DNA of 64,000 nt from Sindora glabra (taxonomy: Eukaryota > Streptophyta > Magnoliopsida > Fabales > Fabaceae). The translations under genes and the position numbers were made by a program. The stretch covers positions 8,239,343 through 8,303,342 of the forward strand of contig CM035227.1 of NCBI GenBank assembly GCA_020226215.1. Direction: 5' to 3'. Position 1 is the first letter of the stretch. Each line of letters opens with the position of its first letter. The notes beneath the pieces are model-generated. The model was not told the DNA's origin. It saw nothing but the letters and a program-made list of their open reading frames with translations, and ran no database searches. Shown here one piece after another: positions 35,341-49,399 of the stretch.

Positions 35341-37823
35341 TGTTATTTTTTATATACTTTTTACCTTTAATATTAAATAATTAAAATATTTTTTCTAATT
35401 TACTATAAAAATAAACAAAAATTAAATACTCTCAGGGAAAAGAACTATGCCTGCTTAATTCTGCGTTCTTTAATGATACAACGAAAAACATCTCTTCACA
35501 TATATGAATTATAAGTGGAATTAAAAGATATTTGGATTGAACTAAATTCAAATTATTATTAATTATTGATTGTTTTATATTACAGTTGTCCTTTTTATTT
35601 AAATTAAAATTTTGTGTTAAAGTATGATTTCATGTCAAATAAATATTTTTGGATTGAATATATTTATATTGATCAGGAACTTAAGATATATAAAAAAATG
35701 ATATGTGTGCCTATAAAACTATATAGAAACCCCATAAAAATTTGTGTAAAATATAAGGATGATAGTTAGAAAAATTGCAAGATTATGGTTGATAACCTTT
35801 ATATGTATCATTTTGACAATATAATAAATTTTTTATCCATAATTTTTTTTCCAATTTTTCATATTAAATTATTAGTACGATTTATGATAGTACTCCTTAA
35901 TTTAATTACCTAATACTTATATATTTAAAGAAGAGATATTTTTCTCAATAATTATCAAATTATGTTTTTCTAAAACAAAGGAGAGTTTTTTTGTAATATC
36001 ACAATAAAATAAATTAAAAAGATCTAATAAAACATTTGTTTAATGAGAATTATATTGATTTCAAGTGAATTCTACCCGTTAATAAGAGCAGGGTTCAAAT
36101 TGTGAAAATGACTTTTATTGAAAGCGAAGAAATTCATTAAAAAATTGTTTAGTTCAAGTTATATTTATGAAAAAATAGAAAATAGATATAATGTTTGATT
36201 AACCATTATTTAACAAATTAAAAAAATAAGATTTCTTCAAAAGTTTTATTTCTTACAAAACATGAAAAATCACTTACTCACTTCTCTCTTTGATAAGTTT
36301 TACTTCTTATATATAATGATAAAATTATTCTCATTAAATTTAATTAATGATAATTAAAATTTATTAATGATATAATAATTATTTTATTAATACTTTCTAG
36401 AATATTAAAAGTTGAATTAAATGCCTTTTCTTATATATCAAGCAAACAACTTTGAGTACTTCTTTAAAAGTTTACAAAATAAATTATTTATTATGAAGTT
36501 TTTCGTGAAAAATTATTTTATGTATGAATCAAATGACTCCTAATATTCTAATCTTGAATATCCTCCCAATATAATTATCTAATTCATAAAAATAATAAAA
36601 ATAAATTAAAAAAGAAGGCTTGTTTATATGGACATTTTTCGTGCAATAAACAACGGAGTACTCGTATGTGAAGACCAACGATTAGGTTGATGAATTTTAT
36701 CTTAATAAATTAATTATAAAAGGAAAATTAAGTTATGATAACTTGTAATTGATTAATTAATTTATAATTGGTAGTTGATAAATTTTTTATTAATTAAATT
36801 AAAAGTGTTTAGTAAAATTAATTATTGAAAGAGTTGAAAAATATAAAATAGTATAAAAATATATTAATATAAATAGATTTATAAACTAAATTAATTCATT
36901 TATTTTAAGATGAAGTTATATTGATATAATAAGTATATTTAAAATTAAAATTTATATTTCCAACATTACATATTTATTTATTTATGTTTTTATTATTTAT
37001 TACTTAAAATAAAAATATAATTATTTAAAATATATGATAAATTAAAATAATAAATTATAAATTATAAAAAATAATTTATTAAATTAAAATTTATTTTTTA
37101 ATAAATTAATATTTTAAATACTTCTAAAAATTTACCTATAATTTATTATTCAAAGTAAATTATAAGTTAACTTATTCCTTCAACTCACCGCAATCTCCTC
37201 AGGGAAAGCAACGATAACAAGTAGAAACTAGAGTTGAATTCTAAATTCTTTTGAGAAAATATGCCACAGCCTGAGGACAAAATTGAAAAGATGAAGTGCA
37301 TGATTCATCAATGAGATACTCAAATCAACAAACACCTACTTTGATTTGAAACAAAATAGACGAGACAGAGAAAATGATAGAAGAAAAAAGGAAAGAAAAT
37401 AAATTTTTTATTTGGAATTAAAAAGAAAATTGAAGAGAAGGAAATTAAAAATAAAAATAAAATAGAGGATAAAAGAATGTAATCTCCCATTATTAATTTA
37501 CTTTTTATTTAGGCTTTTCGGGAAGAAATGGGAGAAGATGTTTTAATTAAAGTCATCCTTTTTAAATAATTCACTACAATTTTAATACAGTATCACTTGT
37601 TTTGTATATCTACGAGGGTATAGTTCCAAATGGCTTGTATAAAAACATTTCTTGTCCCACTTTTTTTTTTTTTACAATTAAATTTGAAAAAGTAATTTTA
37701 TATTTAAAATTTTTCTTCATCCAAACTGAAAATATAATCAAATTTTCTCATTTCTTTCTCTTGTATCCTAACAAAACCTGACCGCAAGCCCCATGTCTTT
37801 CTTAATCATTTAAGAAAGTGACA
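35341..37823. other. A+T-rich intergenic spacer
   Basis: No coding frame over 60 residues that is not low-complexity. I see no named repeat. A short GC-normal stretch near 37190-37330 is also non-coding. Confidence 0.5.
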
Positions 37824-38111
37824 TTAATAATTTTCAACTACATATTGTAATTTTGTCAGATTTGAAAGATAATTTATTTGAATGATGCGCTGGTTATCTG
37901 GAGAATTCACTGAAAGTGAGAGCGCAGCATAATGCACAGCGAAACCAATTAACTTGGGTTTTGCCGTTCTTTTCATGATATGTCGACGCCCAGTTTCAAC
38001 TTTCAATCCATGACCTTTACTTGTCAACATGTCCACAAATTTACTGATCATTTTGCAGCTTTTCACATCCAGTCTCAACAAATAAAGCTGACTAGCCAGT
38101 GCGTGTACCAT
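37824..38111 (-). CDS. Unrecognised ORF, 95 residues, doubtful
   Basis: Starts MVHALASQLYLLRLDVKSCK, continues KFVDMLTSKGHGLKVETGRR and PKLIGFAVHYAALSLS. The first 75 codons have ordinary base composition, unlike the A+T-rich surroundings, which slightly favours an old exon or gene fragment. I know no family with this sequence. No signal peptide or membrane span is clear. It could be a fragment carried by a transposon. Confidence 0.25.
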   Translation of the reverse strand: MVHALASQLYLLRLDVKSCKMISKFVDMLTSKGHGLKVETGRRHIMKRTAKPKLIGFAVHYAALSLSVNSPDNQRIIQINYLSNLTKLQYVVENY

Positions 38112-38176
38112 AGATAATTATACATGCCTGCAAGGATCAGAAATAATTGAACTAGGGTTTAATTTTAATACCAATA

Positions 38177-38194
38177 ATATATATATATATATAT
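38177..38194. repeat. (AT)n microsatellite
   Basis: About nine AT units. Confidence 0.9.
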
Positions 38195-38344
38195 CGTTGT
38201 TCAATGAAAAAGAATGAGATAAAAGAACGTAATCTTCTAAAAATATAGTTAAATTAAAGATGATATGATAGCCTTATGATTTATTTCTTGGTCCCTTCAG
38301 GTGGCACTCGAATAAATTATAATCATATATATATAATTTAATTA

Positions 38345-38800
38345 AAAATTTTTAATTCAGATAATATATGATCGATGCTTTTTAAAAATTTTATTTATTT
38401 TTATATTTTGAATTTAATTTTAAAAATTTTCATGTGTATATTTAATGATTTCTCTCATTTTATATATTAATCATATTTGGCTCTTTAATCATTCATGTAT
38501 GTTAATATTATTAGTAGTTACTATCTATAGATATTAATTTTTATATGATCTTAAATTATTTTAGCTAAAATATAATATATGATATTGCTTAAATTTAAAA
38601 ATTTTGTTATCATTTAGATATTGAATTCAACTTTAAAATTTTATATATGAATATTTAATGTTTTAATTACTTTTATCATTATATATATATATATATATAT
38701 ATATTAATCATATTTAACCATCTTCACGTATGTTAATATTATCAATAATGTTACTATTTGTAGATATTAGTCTTTATATGATCCTATATTATTTCAGCTA
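38345..38800. repeat. Imperfect tandem duplication, period about 231 bp
   Basis: The segment around 38493-38564 (TATGTTAATATTATTAG, GATATTAATTTTTATATGAT, AAATTATTTTAGCTA) recurs at about 38724-38800 (TATGTTAATATTATCAA, GATATTAGTCTTTATATGAT, ATATTATTTCAGCTA), and similarity extends upstream through AAAAATTTT and TTTAATGTTT blocks. An (AT)n tract (38681-38704) expanded in the second unit only. Confidence 0.75.
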
Positions 38801-40200
38801 TCACTCTTGATCAAAATGAAATAACTCAATGTTTTGATGGAAGGATTTTTTTTTTTTAATTTACAACTTTTATTTGTTTAAATTGAGATAAAAGAAAGAG
38901 AAAGAACATATTTAAAAAAACCTTTTTCCTCATCTTTGATGCACCTCAAAATACTAACTTTTTTCACATTTTCCCTTCTGATTAACTTATAGAAATATTC
39001 TTTTTTTCTTATATTTTTCATTTCATTTATCCAAACGAAGTCTTCAGCATGGATTGGTTGGCTATATCTCAGCACAATGTAATTAGATTTAGATTTATTG
39101 ATCGGTAATTTGGTGGTTTGTTGGGAACTTTGTACAAAGGTCTCATGTTCTTTTAATTTAATGCAAACAAAGAAACGTGATTGATTAGAAATTTTCTGGG
39201 AGGAATTATTCAAGGGTCCGATTTTGGTATATTATTTTTATACTATACTACTAAATTTAATGTTTTAAATTTATTAATTTGTATAATAGTACATAAATTA
39301 AATGAAATTTAATGATTTAAAATCACTTATATTTCATGCTTATATACCATAATCGAGACCATTATTCAAACAAACCCCACAAGATACCATAATCTAACCT
39401 AATGAATAATAATGTAATAATATCGAAGTTGCTAAATAAATAGTAAGGAAAGGAAGTGTCAGATGGAGTAGGCTTTCATTTAGCCGCTTTTGCAACAGCC
39501 CGATTCTCTTTTCTCGTAGCCAGGTGAATGGAACCAACACTGTACATCACCGTCATATTACCCATCATCTTTTACATCTTTCTTTTCGTTATAATAATAT
39601 AATAACTATAAAAAATAAATTCAAAATTAAATTTTAAATAAAAGTTAAAAATCATCATTAAATAGAAATAATTAAATAAATTTATAAAATTTAATTAAAT
39701 AAATATCAATATTCAAAATTTATCCTTTCTTCAATTATGTCTAATTTGGTTGCCCAAACCAAATATCCAATCGACCATGAATAGTAATGAATATTGATAC
39801 TCGGTTTTATCCTTGCCTGGCTTAAAATCAGTTTTAAATTTTCTGCCACTTTTTCTACCTCTCTCATTTGTCATCTTTTTTTTTTTTTTAATTCTCCTCC
39901 TAATTTCTAAATATATCATAAATACATAACAAATTTTTTTTCTTCTTCGAACTATGTCTTAATATTAATGAGTGATAAGTAAATTATGCTTTATTCGCAT
40001 ATAACTTTTATCTACTTTTACTCAATATTTATAATTTTGAATGTTAAAATTTATTTATCTATTTTTTAATTATTAATATTTTACCTATCTAAAATATTTT
40101 TCATTCAACATTTAATGGGAAATACATTTGAAACGTTCACATTCTCTATTATTTTAAATTAGACATTCATTCTCAAAATTAATTTATCCAAAAACATTCT
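38801..40200. other. Intergenic spacer with short unrecognised ORFs
   Basis: Minus-strand ORFs at 38878-39213 (111 residues) and 39731-39919 (62 residues) show no known motif and are Lys/Ile/Phe-rich. A GC-normal stretch near 39440-39560 has no open frame worth calling. Confidence 0.4.
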
Positions 40201-43200
40201 AACTTCCGGAACCACCACTATATGCCAATATTAGAGTGATTGTTCTAAAGAGAGGTTTGGTTTTTTCTTTTTCTTTATCTCTTGATAAATTGATTTAAGA
40301 ATGTACAAGGAAAATCAAAGAGAGGATGTGTTTAATTCACGACTAAATTTTGTTAAATTTTGAATAAAAAATAATTAAAATGTTAATGGTTGAAACTTAA
40401 AATATATATGAGTAATTACAATACTAAAAATTATAAATAAATTAAATAAAAATAAATAAAATGATATATAAAGAAAGCGTAATTTACCCTGGAATAATTA
40501 TACTCAAATATATAATAGAAACGTAAATGTAGGTGTTTTGGAATGTGATATGTCAACAAAATATGATATACAATCAGTGGAATGTGATTCTTCAATGTTG
40601 TATAAGCAAATTGAATAAGAATATATAAAGTAAATTTCTCTTTCAATCTTGTGCTTATATCAATTTCATTCCTTAAAAAATATAAATATTATTTTAGTCT
40701 TTAGTTAATGATTAAATATAAATATTTTAGTACTTTCATCAAAATAAATATTAAAAATTGATAGAATTAATGATTTAGTATGATTATTCATGATCTACCC
40801 TTCTTGACTTTTTCTGTTACTCTATTTTTATACTCCCAAACAATGGGTTTTAGATTACTTAATATTATTAATAGTTTTTTCTCAATTAAAAAAATTATAT
40901 ATGGTTTTTGTCATATTCTTATTATATTAAAGAAATCTTAAAGGGAAGAGCTTGAAATCAAAATGTAAAAAGAATCTATTTCTATACACATATCAAAGAA
41001 CAACAACAAGAAAAACTATAAATTAAAGAGAGTAAGCTAATTCATCAATTTTAAATTTTGAATTAATTGTTTTCTATTTCATTTTTCTAATTTAAAACAA
41101 ATAGATTAGCACACTCCCTCGATTTACAGTCTTTCTTATTCTCTAGTCCTAGTATAGAAATAGTTCTCCTTCCAGCTTCTTCCTATAAGATTTTTATAGT
41201 CTTATAATAACAGGGCTCTATAAATTTCATTTTTTTAATAAAGAAAGGAAATAATAATGTTAAGCCATCTATAATTCATCCTTTAAGAGTATAAAAAGAT
41301 AAGATAATAAAAAAATGATGAAAGATAAAATAGAAATAATAATACTAAATTATTAATTTTATAACATTTATTTTGATAGAGGAATTAAAATATTATACAA
41401 AATTATTAGTTAGAGATGAAAATAATAATTCTTAATTCTATAAAAAACGAAATTGATACAGGTGTCAGCACCAAAAGTAATGTTCACTCAAACATATAAA
41501 AATGAATGCTTAATATTCTAAGGATACCAAGTAATTAACCTAAAGGATTATGTATTGTATGCATTTATCTATACATTCATCACACAAACAAACATATTAC
41601 TCATGAATTATGATACCACAGTGGCATATATATGATTTTTCCTTTTTCTTTTTCATAGCTAATAATATAAAATTGATGCTGCTTATACAATCACCCCCCC
41701 AATGGGAAGAATATCATTTAAACAGAGAAAAAAATCGCAGGAAAACAACAAAAAGGTCTTACGTATCCTTGATACAGTCCAAAGGAAATCAGTAAATCTT
41801 AATGCATGTTAAAAATGAGACTCAAGAATGAGTTCTGCTCTATACAATTTTTTTAGGACACTTTGAAGTTACTCTGCTTCATATAATGAGATTAAAAGTT
41901 GCATTGATTTCACTATCTATCACAAAAGTATATGTGTATCAAGTTCTTCTTTTAACGAATATCATATCTTTAATATAAAATATGAAATTTATAAATATTC
42001 AATTTTTATTTTTTTTTACAATTTTCCTCATTAATTTTTATGAAAGTTTAATGTAAAAATATAAAATTTATGATTTTTTATATAAAATATTATAATTTCT
42101 TATAGAAAATTATAAATTTGTCAAGATTTCATACGTAATATATAAAAGAATTTAAAAATTTGTAAATTTATTCAAAAATATCACAAAATTCTATGTAAAA
42201 AAAATTAAAAATTTTAATAAAAATTATAAAAAATATATATTAACATAATTTTATTGATAGTACCGAAGCATAGCTCCCGATAATAATACAAAAATACAAC
42301 AATAGTGAAACTAGTCACATTAGCCCTCCACTGTCTCAAGGTCCCACTGTACCTGTTATGCAGCTAATTAGGTATTCCTCTTATTTATTCGTGCCATTTC
42401 TCATTTGTTAATCTGTGGCTCTCGTCAATATTGATTTAATGGTAGTGAAAAGATAAAATTTTAAAAACTTTATGCAATTTTTCAAATATATATTAAAAAT
42501 ATAATGGGTTTGGAAATCGTAATTCAGTGTTTAATTGAATCATTTAAACTTAATATTTCATTAATTACGTTTGATTTGTTACGACTGAAAACAAAATTAA
42601 GCAAAAGTTCGACTTACCCTGAACCCGTTAAGCTCCATCTTGCGAAGATACTAAGACATATATGTGTTAAGGTATATTTTTATTTATTTATTTTTTTAAA
42701 ATTAATTTTGAATTTAGAAAAGAATAAAAAGTAATCAATATTATAAATAATAAAATATTTTATTTAGTTATAAAATAAATATAAAAAAATAAATTAAAAA
42801 CCTCAAATTTATTATTTTTTTTATATTTAAATTATACTTTAAAATAAGAATTTTTAAAAACATATTATGATAACAATTACAAAATAAAAATTTTTATTTT
42901 TAAAAATAATACACAAACAAACCCAAATACTTATTTTATCTCGTGGTATATTCGCCTTGTGTGTATTCTATCTTAGGCTTCTGTGTGAATTTTGTTTGGT
43001 TTTATTTATTAAATGATATTTCTGGCTCTTTTTTTTTGTTTATTTCACTTTTATATATTATAACATATTAATAATCTATATAATATATTAAGTGAAAAGA
43101 TAATATAATTTACACTTATAGTTTACATTGATTCCTCGCTCTTGAAAATAGAAGAGATTATATTAATAAAATATTATATGTGCAAATATAAAAATCATTT

Positions 43201-45830
43201 ACTTAAGAATTATAATGAAAAAGGTATGGCTAGAAAATAAAAATGATAAATTTGAATTTAAAACTAATTTTGTAATTAATGAATAAGTGTACGAAATTGT
43301 TGAATGCCAAATTTTTTAAATATAAAGTGTATATGATTTTTAAAAATAAAATTAAATTCAATGATTAAAGTCAAATACTTTTTAAACCGTATAAATTGAA
43401 CGTTTAATATATTCCGTTCAGGAAATTTCAGTATTAAAATCTTTAGTATTATGTAATGCACCCATACTAATTTATTTTTTGTTTTTTTTATCTCTTCTAA
43501 ATTCTAAATTATATTTTATATATTTACTGACTTTTAATAAGAAATAACTTAGTAAAATCAACTATTTATAATTGAGATTATTAATTAATAAACTATTTCA
43601 ATTTATATATTTACTTTATAATACAAGAAAAAAGAAAAGAAAAGTGAAAGGATAAGTAGCCAACACCCCATGGACCATAGTTGCTCATACATCCAATTTA
43701 AGCCGTTGAAAAATTTTCAACCACCCACTTCAAAATATATTTTAAATAAGGGTAGCGTTTCAATGCCCATTCACAAGACTTGCGCATTGATACAGAACTT
43801 GCAAGAATTATAAAAAAAAATAGTTTACAATTTATAACTTTTTTATAATTAAAAATAATTTTTTTGGAACACCATAAAATTTTAGATATTTTTGTTTTGA
43901 ATCCTAATTGATGAAGTGTTTTTTTTTTACAAGATCCTTACACGTAAAAGGTGATACAAAATTGTAACTTTACATAATGATCTATAAGCTTACATATGTA
44001 AATTAAAATAATAATGTGTATGAATTAATTAAGTTTCAAATATAATCTCACAGAATATGTAAGTTTCAAAAGAAAAACTATTATTTAACAAATATGATTA
44101 TATAGAGATATTTAATTTGCATACTGCTTTGTCTGTTGGTAATTTCAAAAAAAATTGTAAAAACAATTTCCAATAAATTTATCTGTAGAAAACAACTTTT
44201 TCATAAAAAATAATGAATTTTCAGTAGAACTTTATACGGTTCTAAGTGTTATTTATGGCAGACGGGAAATGAGGGACATTAATTTTATCTAAATTGACTT
44301 AAACTCTTACAAATTAATCTATTTTAACTTTATGATAAAAAATGTTCAGCTTAATTTATCACAAAAAATTGTAAAACCTTATTTATTAAAAGATGAGGTC
44401 AACCAAAAATAAAAAAAAGCAAATAAATTTAATTTTTAATTACTTAGACTTTTGGTTTACATTTTTTTGGTTGACCCAACATATATTTTTGCTTCACATA
44501 TTAATTTAACTAATTACAAATAGATTTTGTTTGCTTGTTTGGTGTGTGTCTACATGTATATACAAGTATTACTTGCCTTCTTATTAACAATTTTCACTTT
44601 TTTATTTGGATACAAAATTATATTATTAATATAATAATAAAATAATAAAAAATATTAATTTTAAAATATTTAAATTAAATTTACTTATTCTTTCTCATCT
44701 ATATAATAAATATACTTATTCACTGAAATTATTGGTAATGGTGATAAATTGACTATAATATTATTAAATAAAAAATTATATTACTAAATTATTAATAATA
44801 AAATAATAAATAATATTATAATTAATTAATGATTCCCTAACTATTTTTATTAATGAGTATATTTATTATGTAGATGAGAGAGAATGAATAAAATTAATTC
44901 AAATATTTTAAATAATAATTTTTGTTAAAATTATTTGAAATTATTAAGTTAATAATATATTTTTTGTTTAAATAAAAAAGGCAGAAATTGCTAATCTCCC
45001 AATCTCTTCTATATATATAGAGAGAGAGAATTGTTAACCTCCATATTCATATCTTACTACTTGGAGATTAATAATTTCTACTTTTTCATATGAACTAAAA
45101 ATTGATATTACTAATTTAAAAATAATAAAATTTATTATAATTAATTTTCTACCACCATCAATTACTTTTATTAATAAAAGAAAATGAATGAAGTTAATTA
45201 AAAAATTTTAAAATAATATTTTTTTATTATTATCATTAAATTAATTGTATAATTTTTTCATTCACATAAAAAAATAGAGTTCAGTATATATAACCTCAAA
45301 AATCTCTTATTATAAAAGCATAACAATATTTATCCGATAATTGACTTTTGAAGTTTTTTCTACCTTTCTTTTTACTCCGAAAGAAATGATATATAGAAGA
45401 ATTTTTCTGCTTCTATCTAAAAGAAAAGAATAAATAAATCACAATCATTACCTTGAAAAGCTACCGTAGGAAAGTAATTATGTAACAGGGAAGTAGAATC
45501 CAGTTTTTATTATAATTTTATTTTTTAACAAATACATCCATTGTATTTCATCAAATATGATATTCTATTTTTTAATATATAATTAGACAAAACTGGTTTT
45601 ATATTACGATTTTCATATGATTGAAGATTAAAAATTATAATCATCAGTTCATCACACAGAATTTTTACTAGGTTTCAAATAGTCATTGAAAGAGAAATTA
45701 ATTGATCACATGAATGTGTTAGTTAAATTAAATATGGTCTTGAATTTGAGATGAGTAACACAATTTACACATTTTCTGATGTGCTCGACGTGAGTTTCTC
45801 TTGCTAGTTTTCCCGGTAGGCAGTAAACGG
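40201..45830. other. Long A+T-rich intergenic spacer
   Basis: No gene I can support. Short ORFs (40431-40646, 41610-41795, 42504-42734, 43276-43461) are low-complexity. A few GC-normal islands (42300-42420, 43660-43800, 44460-44560) carry no frame or element ends. Short AG/CT and AT tracts occur near 45010-45030. Confidence 0.5.
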
Positions 45831-46256
45831 ATGGTAATTAGACCTACGTCAAATGGGTATCATTAATTTATACCCATTCAGAAATGGGAATGGAGCTTTG
45901 AAAATAAATATGAATATGAATAAAGGAGTTTTTGTGAGTAATTTATTGTTTAGGAATATTGGAGTTATACTATTTAATTCTCTCCATATTCATATTATAT
46001 AATATATATTTATATATAAATTTGATATATAATAAAAATTAAAATTATATTTATAATCAATTAATTTAAATATAAAAAATTTTAAAGGCAAATTTCAACA
46101 AAAATATTTATGTTATTTTCTATTGTATAGTATTATTAGAATTTTTAAATAAATATCATTTTATTAAAAATAATAATATATAGATAAATTATAGTTGGAT
46201 AATTAGGATGAAAATATATAATTGAGTATCATTAATTTTTATTAAAAATAATAATA

Positions 46257-46296
<40 letters not shown>

Positions 46297-46490
46297 CATC
46301 TAAATAAAATAGGGACATGTACAAGAATTCAAATATTTGATAAGAATGGAAATGAATATTAAAAATTCTATTTATACAGATATGAGAATGAAAAGCAATA
46401 TAATATTTTAAAATGGAAATAAGTACCTAAATTTTAATTCCCTATCCATACTCTTCCTATTTTCACTCCTAATAACCCTCAAGATGAAAC
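45831..46490. repeat. Dispersed repeat with (AT)17
   Basis: Contains ACCCATTCAGAAATGGGAATGG-like words, GATAAGAATGGAAATGAAT and CCCTATCCATACTC, resembling the block at 10151-10350. An (AT)17 tract runs 46259-46292. It may be a decayed DNA transposon; no terminal structure is clear. Confidence 0.4.
46259..46292. repeat. (AT)17 microsatellite
   Basis: 34 uninterrupted bases of AT. Confidence 0.95.
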
Positions 46491-48280
46491 TTCAATGAAT
46501 TTTGTGGAAATTTAAAATATTCTTTTATTTTCAATTTAACGGAATTGTTCTAATTTAAATCAAAATAAAATATTTTATTTAATAAAAACTAAATGAAGTC
46601 AATTTAATTATAAAAACAAGCAGATTATGATTAAGTCTTTTGTATTTTCTATCAATAGATAAATCTAGAATTTTAGTTTTCAATTTTCTTCTCTAAATTA
46701 ACATATGTTATGTTTATAAGGGTTTGAAGCATATGAAACGAAAGCAAAACAATATTTTTAATAAATTAACTCTGCTATCTTCCGATCAAATTATTAATTT
46801 AGAAATCGCAAAGACAATAATTGGCTTGATCCAGGTGGATGCAAAAATGTATGCCTTATGTGGCTCTTTGTGGATTTAACGTTGATTTGTACTCGCTAAA
46901 AACAAATCAAATTTAAATGTGAATTCGTTCGATTTTCAAATTATTAAAACAAAAGGTGTAAGTGATGTGTGGAATAAAGGGGAACGTTACACTTTCCTTG
47001 ATGTGATTTCGAAATCTTATTTCTCTTGCAGTAGGGAGGACGTAATAAGGAGAAAACAAAAAATGGGAATTAATGTTTGCTACGAATTTTTTAAAATAAA
47101 ATAATAGTAAGGAGAGGAGAATCTTTCAATTTTACCAGACAGAACGCTAATAATATGTTTAGATTGCAGCCAAAGCCTACCCAAATGTTATTAGCAAATT
47201 GAATTGGATTAAGAAGTAACGATTTAATTGATCCTGAAATCCCCATGAGGAGAATTATCCACAACTAAAATAATTAATATTGAGAGGAATTTAAATACAT
47301 GATTAAAGAGAATCACAATAATTTTATCCGAATTGTCACATTCTATTGATCTTACTTCCAATTGAACCAATTCATTTTAACCGTTAAAAGAGAATGCAAG
47401 GGTGATCAGTGTCAACTTTTTTTTTTTTTTGTAAGATTACTGCAGGAGTTGTTTCTTGATATATGATATTCATTTTTAATTATATATAATTAATATTTGT
47501 AGTGCCTAGTAATTATAATTTCATTAAAATGCTAAATAATTTTAAAAGTCCTTCGTTAACATCTTTTTATATTAAACTTTTATAACTTTTAAAATGAATA
47601 TTTTGATAGCAGTAGATCATTCAAATAATAATCGGTACTGCTATACTTATTAATTATTACTTACAAGTATTTGCTTTGTAAATGAATGCTGACTTTGTAG
47701 TCTTCTGTACATTTTATTTGTTCATGTATAATTTTTTACATGACACCATAATCATCCAAAATTATTTTAAAACAAGAACAATTCATTACATGAAAATAAA
47801 TGAAATGTTATTTTGAACGCATAATCAAAGCCCTAAGACTACATATTCTGCATCCGGCGATTATATGACTTGATGTGGACCTTGTATCAGTTATTAAACT
47901 TCTGTAGCTATATCAAAGTAGCTTAATTTGCCGCTAGAATTATTTTTGTCGATAAGGCAAGCATAAAACTCAATAAATATTTATACCTAACATTTTTGCA
48001 AACTCTTTATATTAATCGTTATTTAATTTTATTGGGGCTACATACGTGGTCCTATCCCTAATTTCTGAATCATTTTTCTGACAATTACTTAATATTTTTT
48101 TCTAATTTAAAAAATTCAATGCCCAGATTAATTGCCACAAGCCTGCAACTATATAAACCGATTAATTAGATTGGGTTTATTTACTGATAAACACAATTGT
48201 GAAATATGACAATCTTGCAAGGGAAACAGGAAATGCTGTTGAAAAAGAGGAACCGTAGTTCAACATTCTGCCATGACCGT
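46491..48280. other. Intergenic spacer
   Basis: A+T-rich with mixed islands near 46790-47060 and 47820-47960. The ORF at 46919-47104 is not recognised. No repeat identified. Confidence 0.45.
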
Positions 48281-49399
48281 CGGCACAAACTTTGCGACTT
48301 GTCGGCAAATTTCGACAAACGGCGGGCTGGCCGCCAAACCAAAAGCTAGCTCTATGTAGACTACTGAATACCGGGGAATTCTATTTTTGTTGTTTCAATT
48401 TTGACAACATGTCATATGTAAAAGAAAACCTCAGTAATTACTGCGAAACAAAAAGAGCAACCCGTCCATCTGAATCAGAAAAAAAAGTAATGAGATGACA
48501 GTGATCTGTCCACACTGCAACTGCAGATCTTTTTGGTCAATGTTTTTTGAATGATGAACTCAGTCATAATCGTATGAAGACTCATCAAAAGAATAAAACT
48601 TTTTACACTCTTGAGTAGATCATAGCTCAACGGATGGGAAAGTACCATGTCACTTGAAATGGGTATATATCACAAATCAATCCACTGATTTTAAAGCTCA
48701 GACCACATAGGTCATGAAATCTGGGTTTAGTTCTAGAAATTCTATACCTTGAATTTTGCTTTCTGTTCTCACAGTCACAGCACTAAAGATCTATTTGTTA
48801 TCATCTTCCCAGTCCAGGAAGGCCAAAAATCATTGAATCGTACAAAGAAGTGAGACAAAATAAGCAGATCACCATGATTATAACGAAATCTTAAGCTTAG
48901 AGATGAGAAAGTTTTGTGTGTAGGAGGCTACTCATAAATGATGAATCCGAGAAAATGGAAACTGGTACGCACACAGCCAACAATCTCAGCGGCCAACTAA
49001 CATAGAAAAGGGCAAAACGCAGACATAGAATCGTACATAGAAACCATTAAAGGAAGTTGAAATTTTTTACACTGATATTTCAGACTCTAGTACATACTGC
49101 AAAGTAGTAGATCTATCAGCATTGAACACTGATAAGATCATTCCTTACTGCTTCCACCAGCACAGACATGAAATAACCTAATAATTAAGCGTCAAGCCCT
49201 CGGAATCTCTATATACGAAGCCATCTCAACAGTAAAAAACTGCCTGAGGCAGTTTGCAACAAAATCAGGTGCAAAATACACAGCATTCAACAAAAAGGAC
49301 AAAACGGAAACCCAAATACAGATGCAAAAATTACTTAATTACAATCTTTCCCACAATTCTAATTAAACTGAGTGTCAAACAGCTGGCTAGGCCTTCTGT
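48281..49399. other. 3' flank of the ERF gene, balanced composition
   Basis: Unlike most of the spacer, this kilobase looks unique and non-repetitive. It begins with a GC-rich patch (48265-48350, GGCAAATTTCGACAAACGGC). It lies downstream of the ERF stop on the minus strand and probably includes that gene's 3' UTR, whose end I cannot place. The ORF at 48292-48498 is not recognised. Confidence 0.4.
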
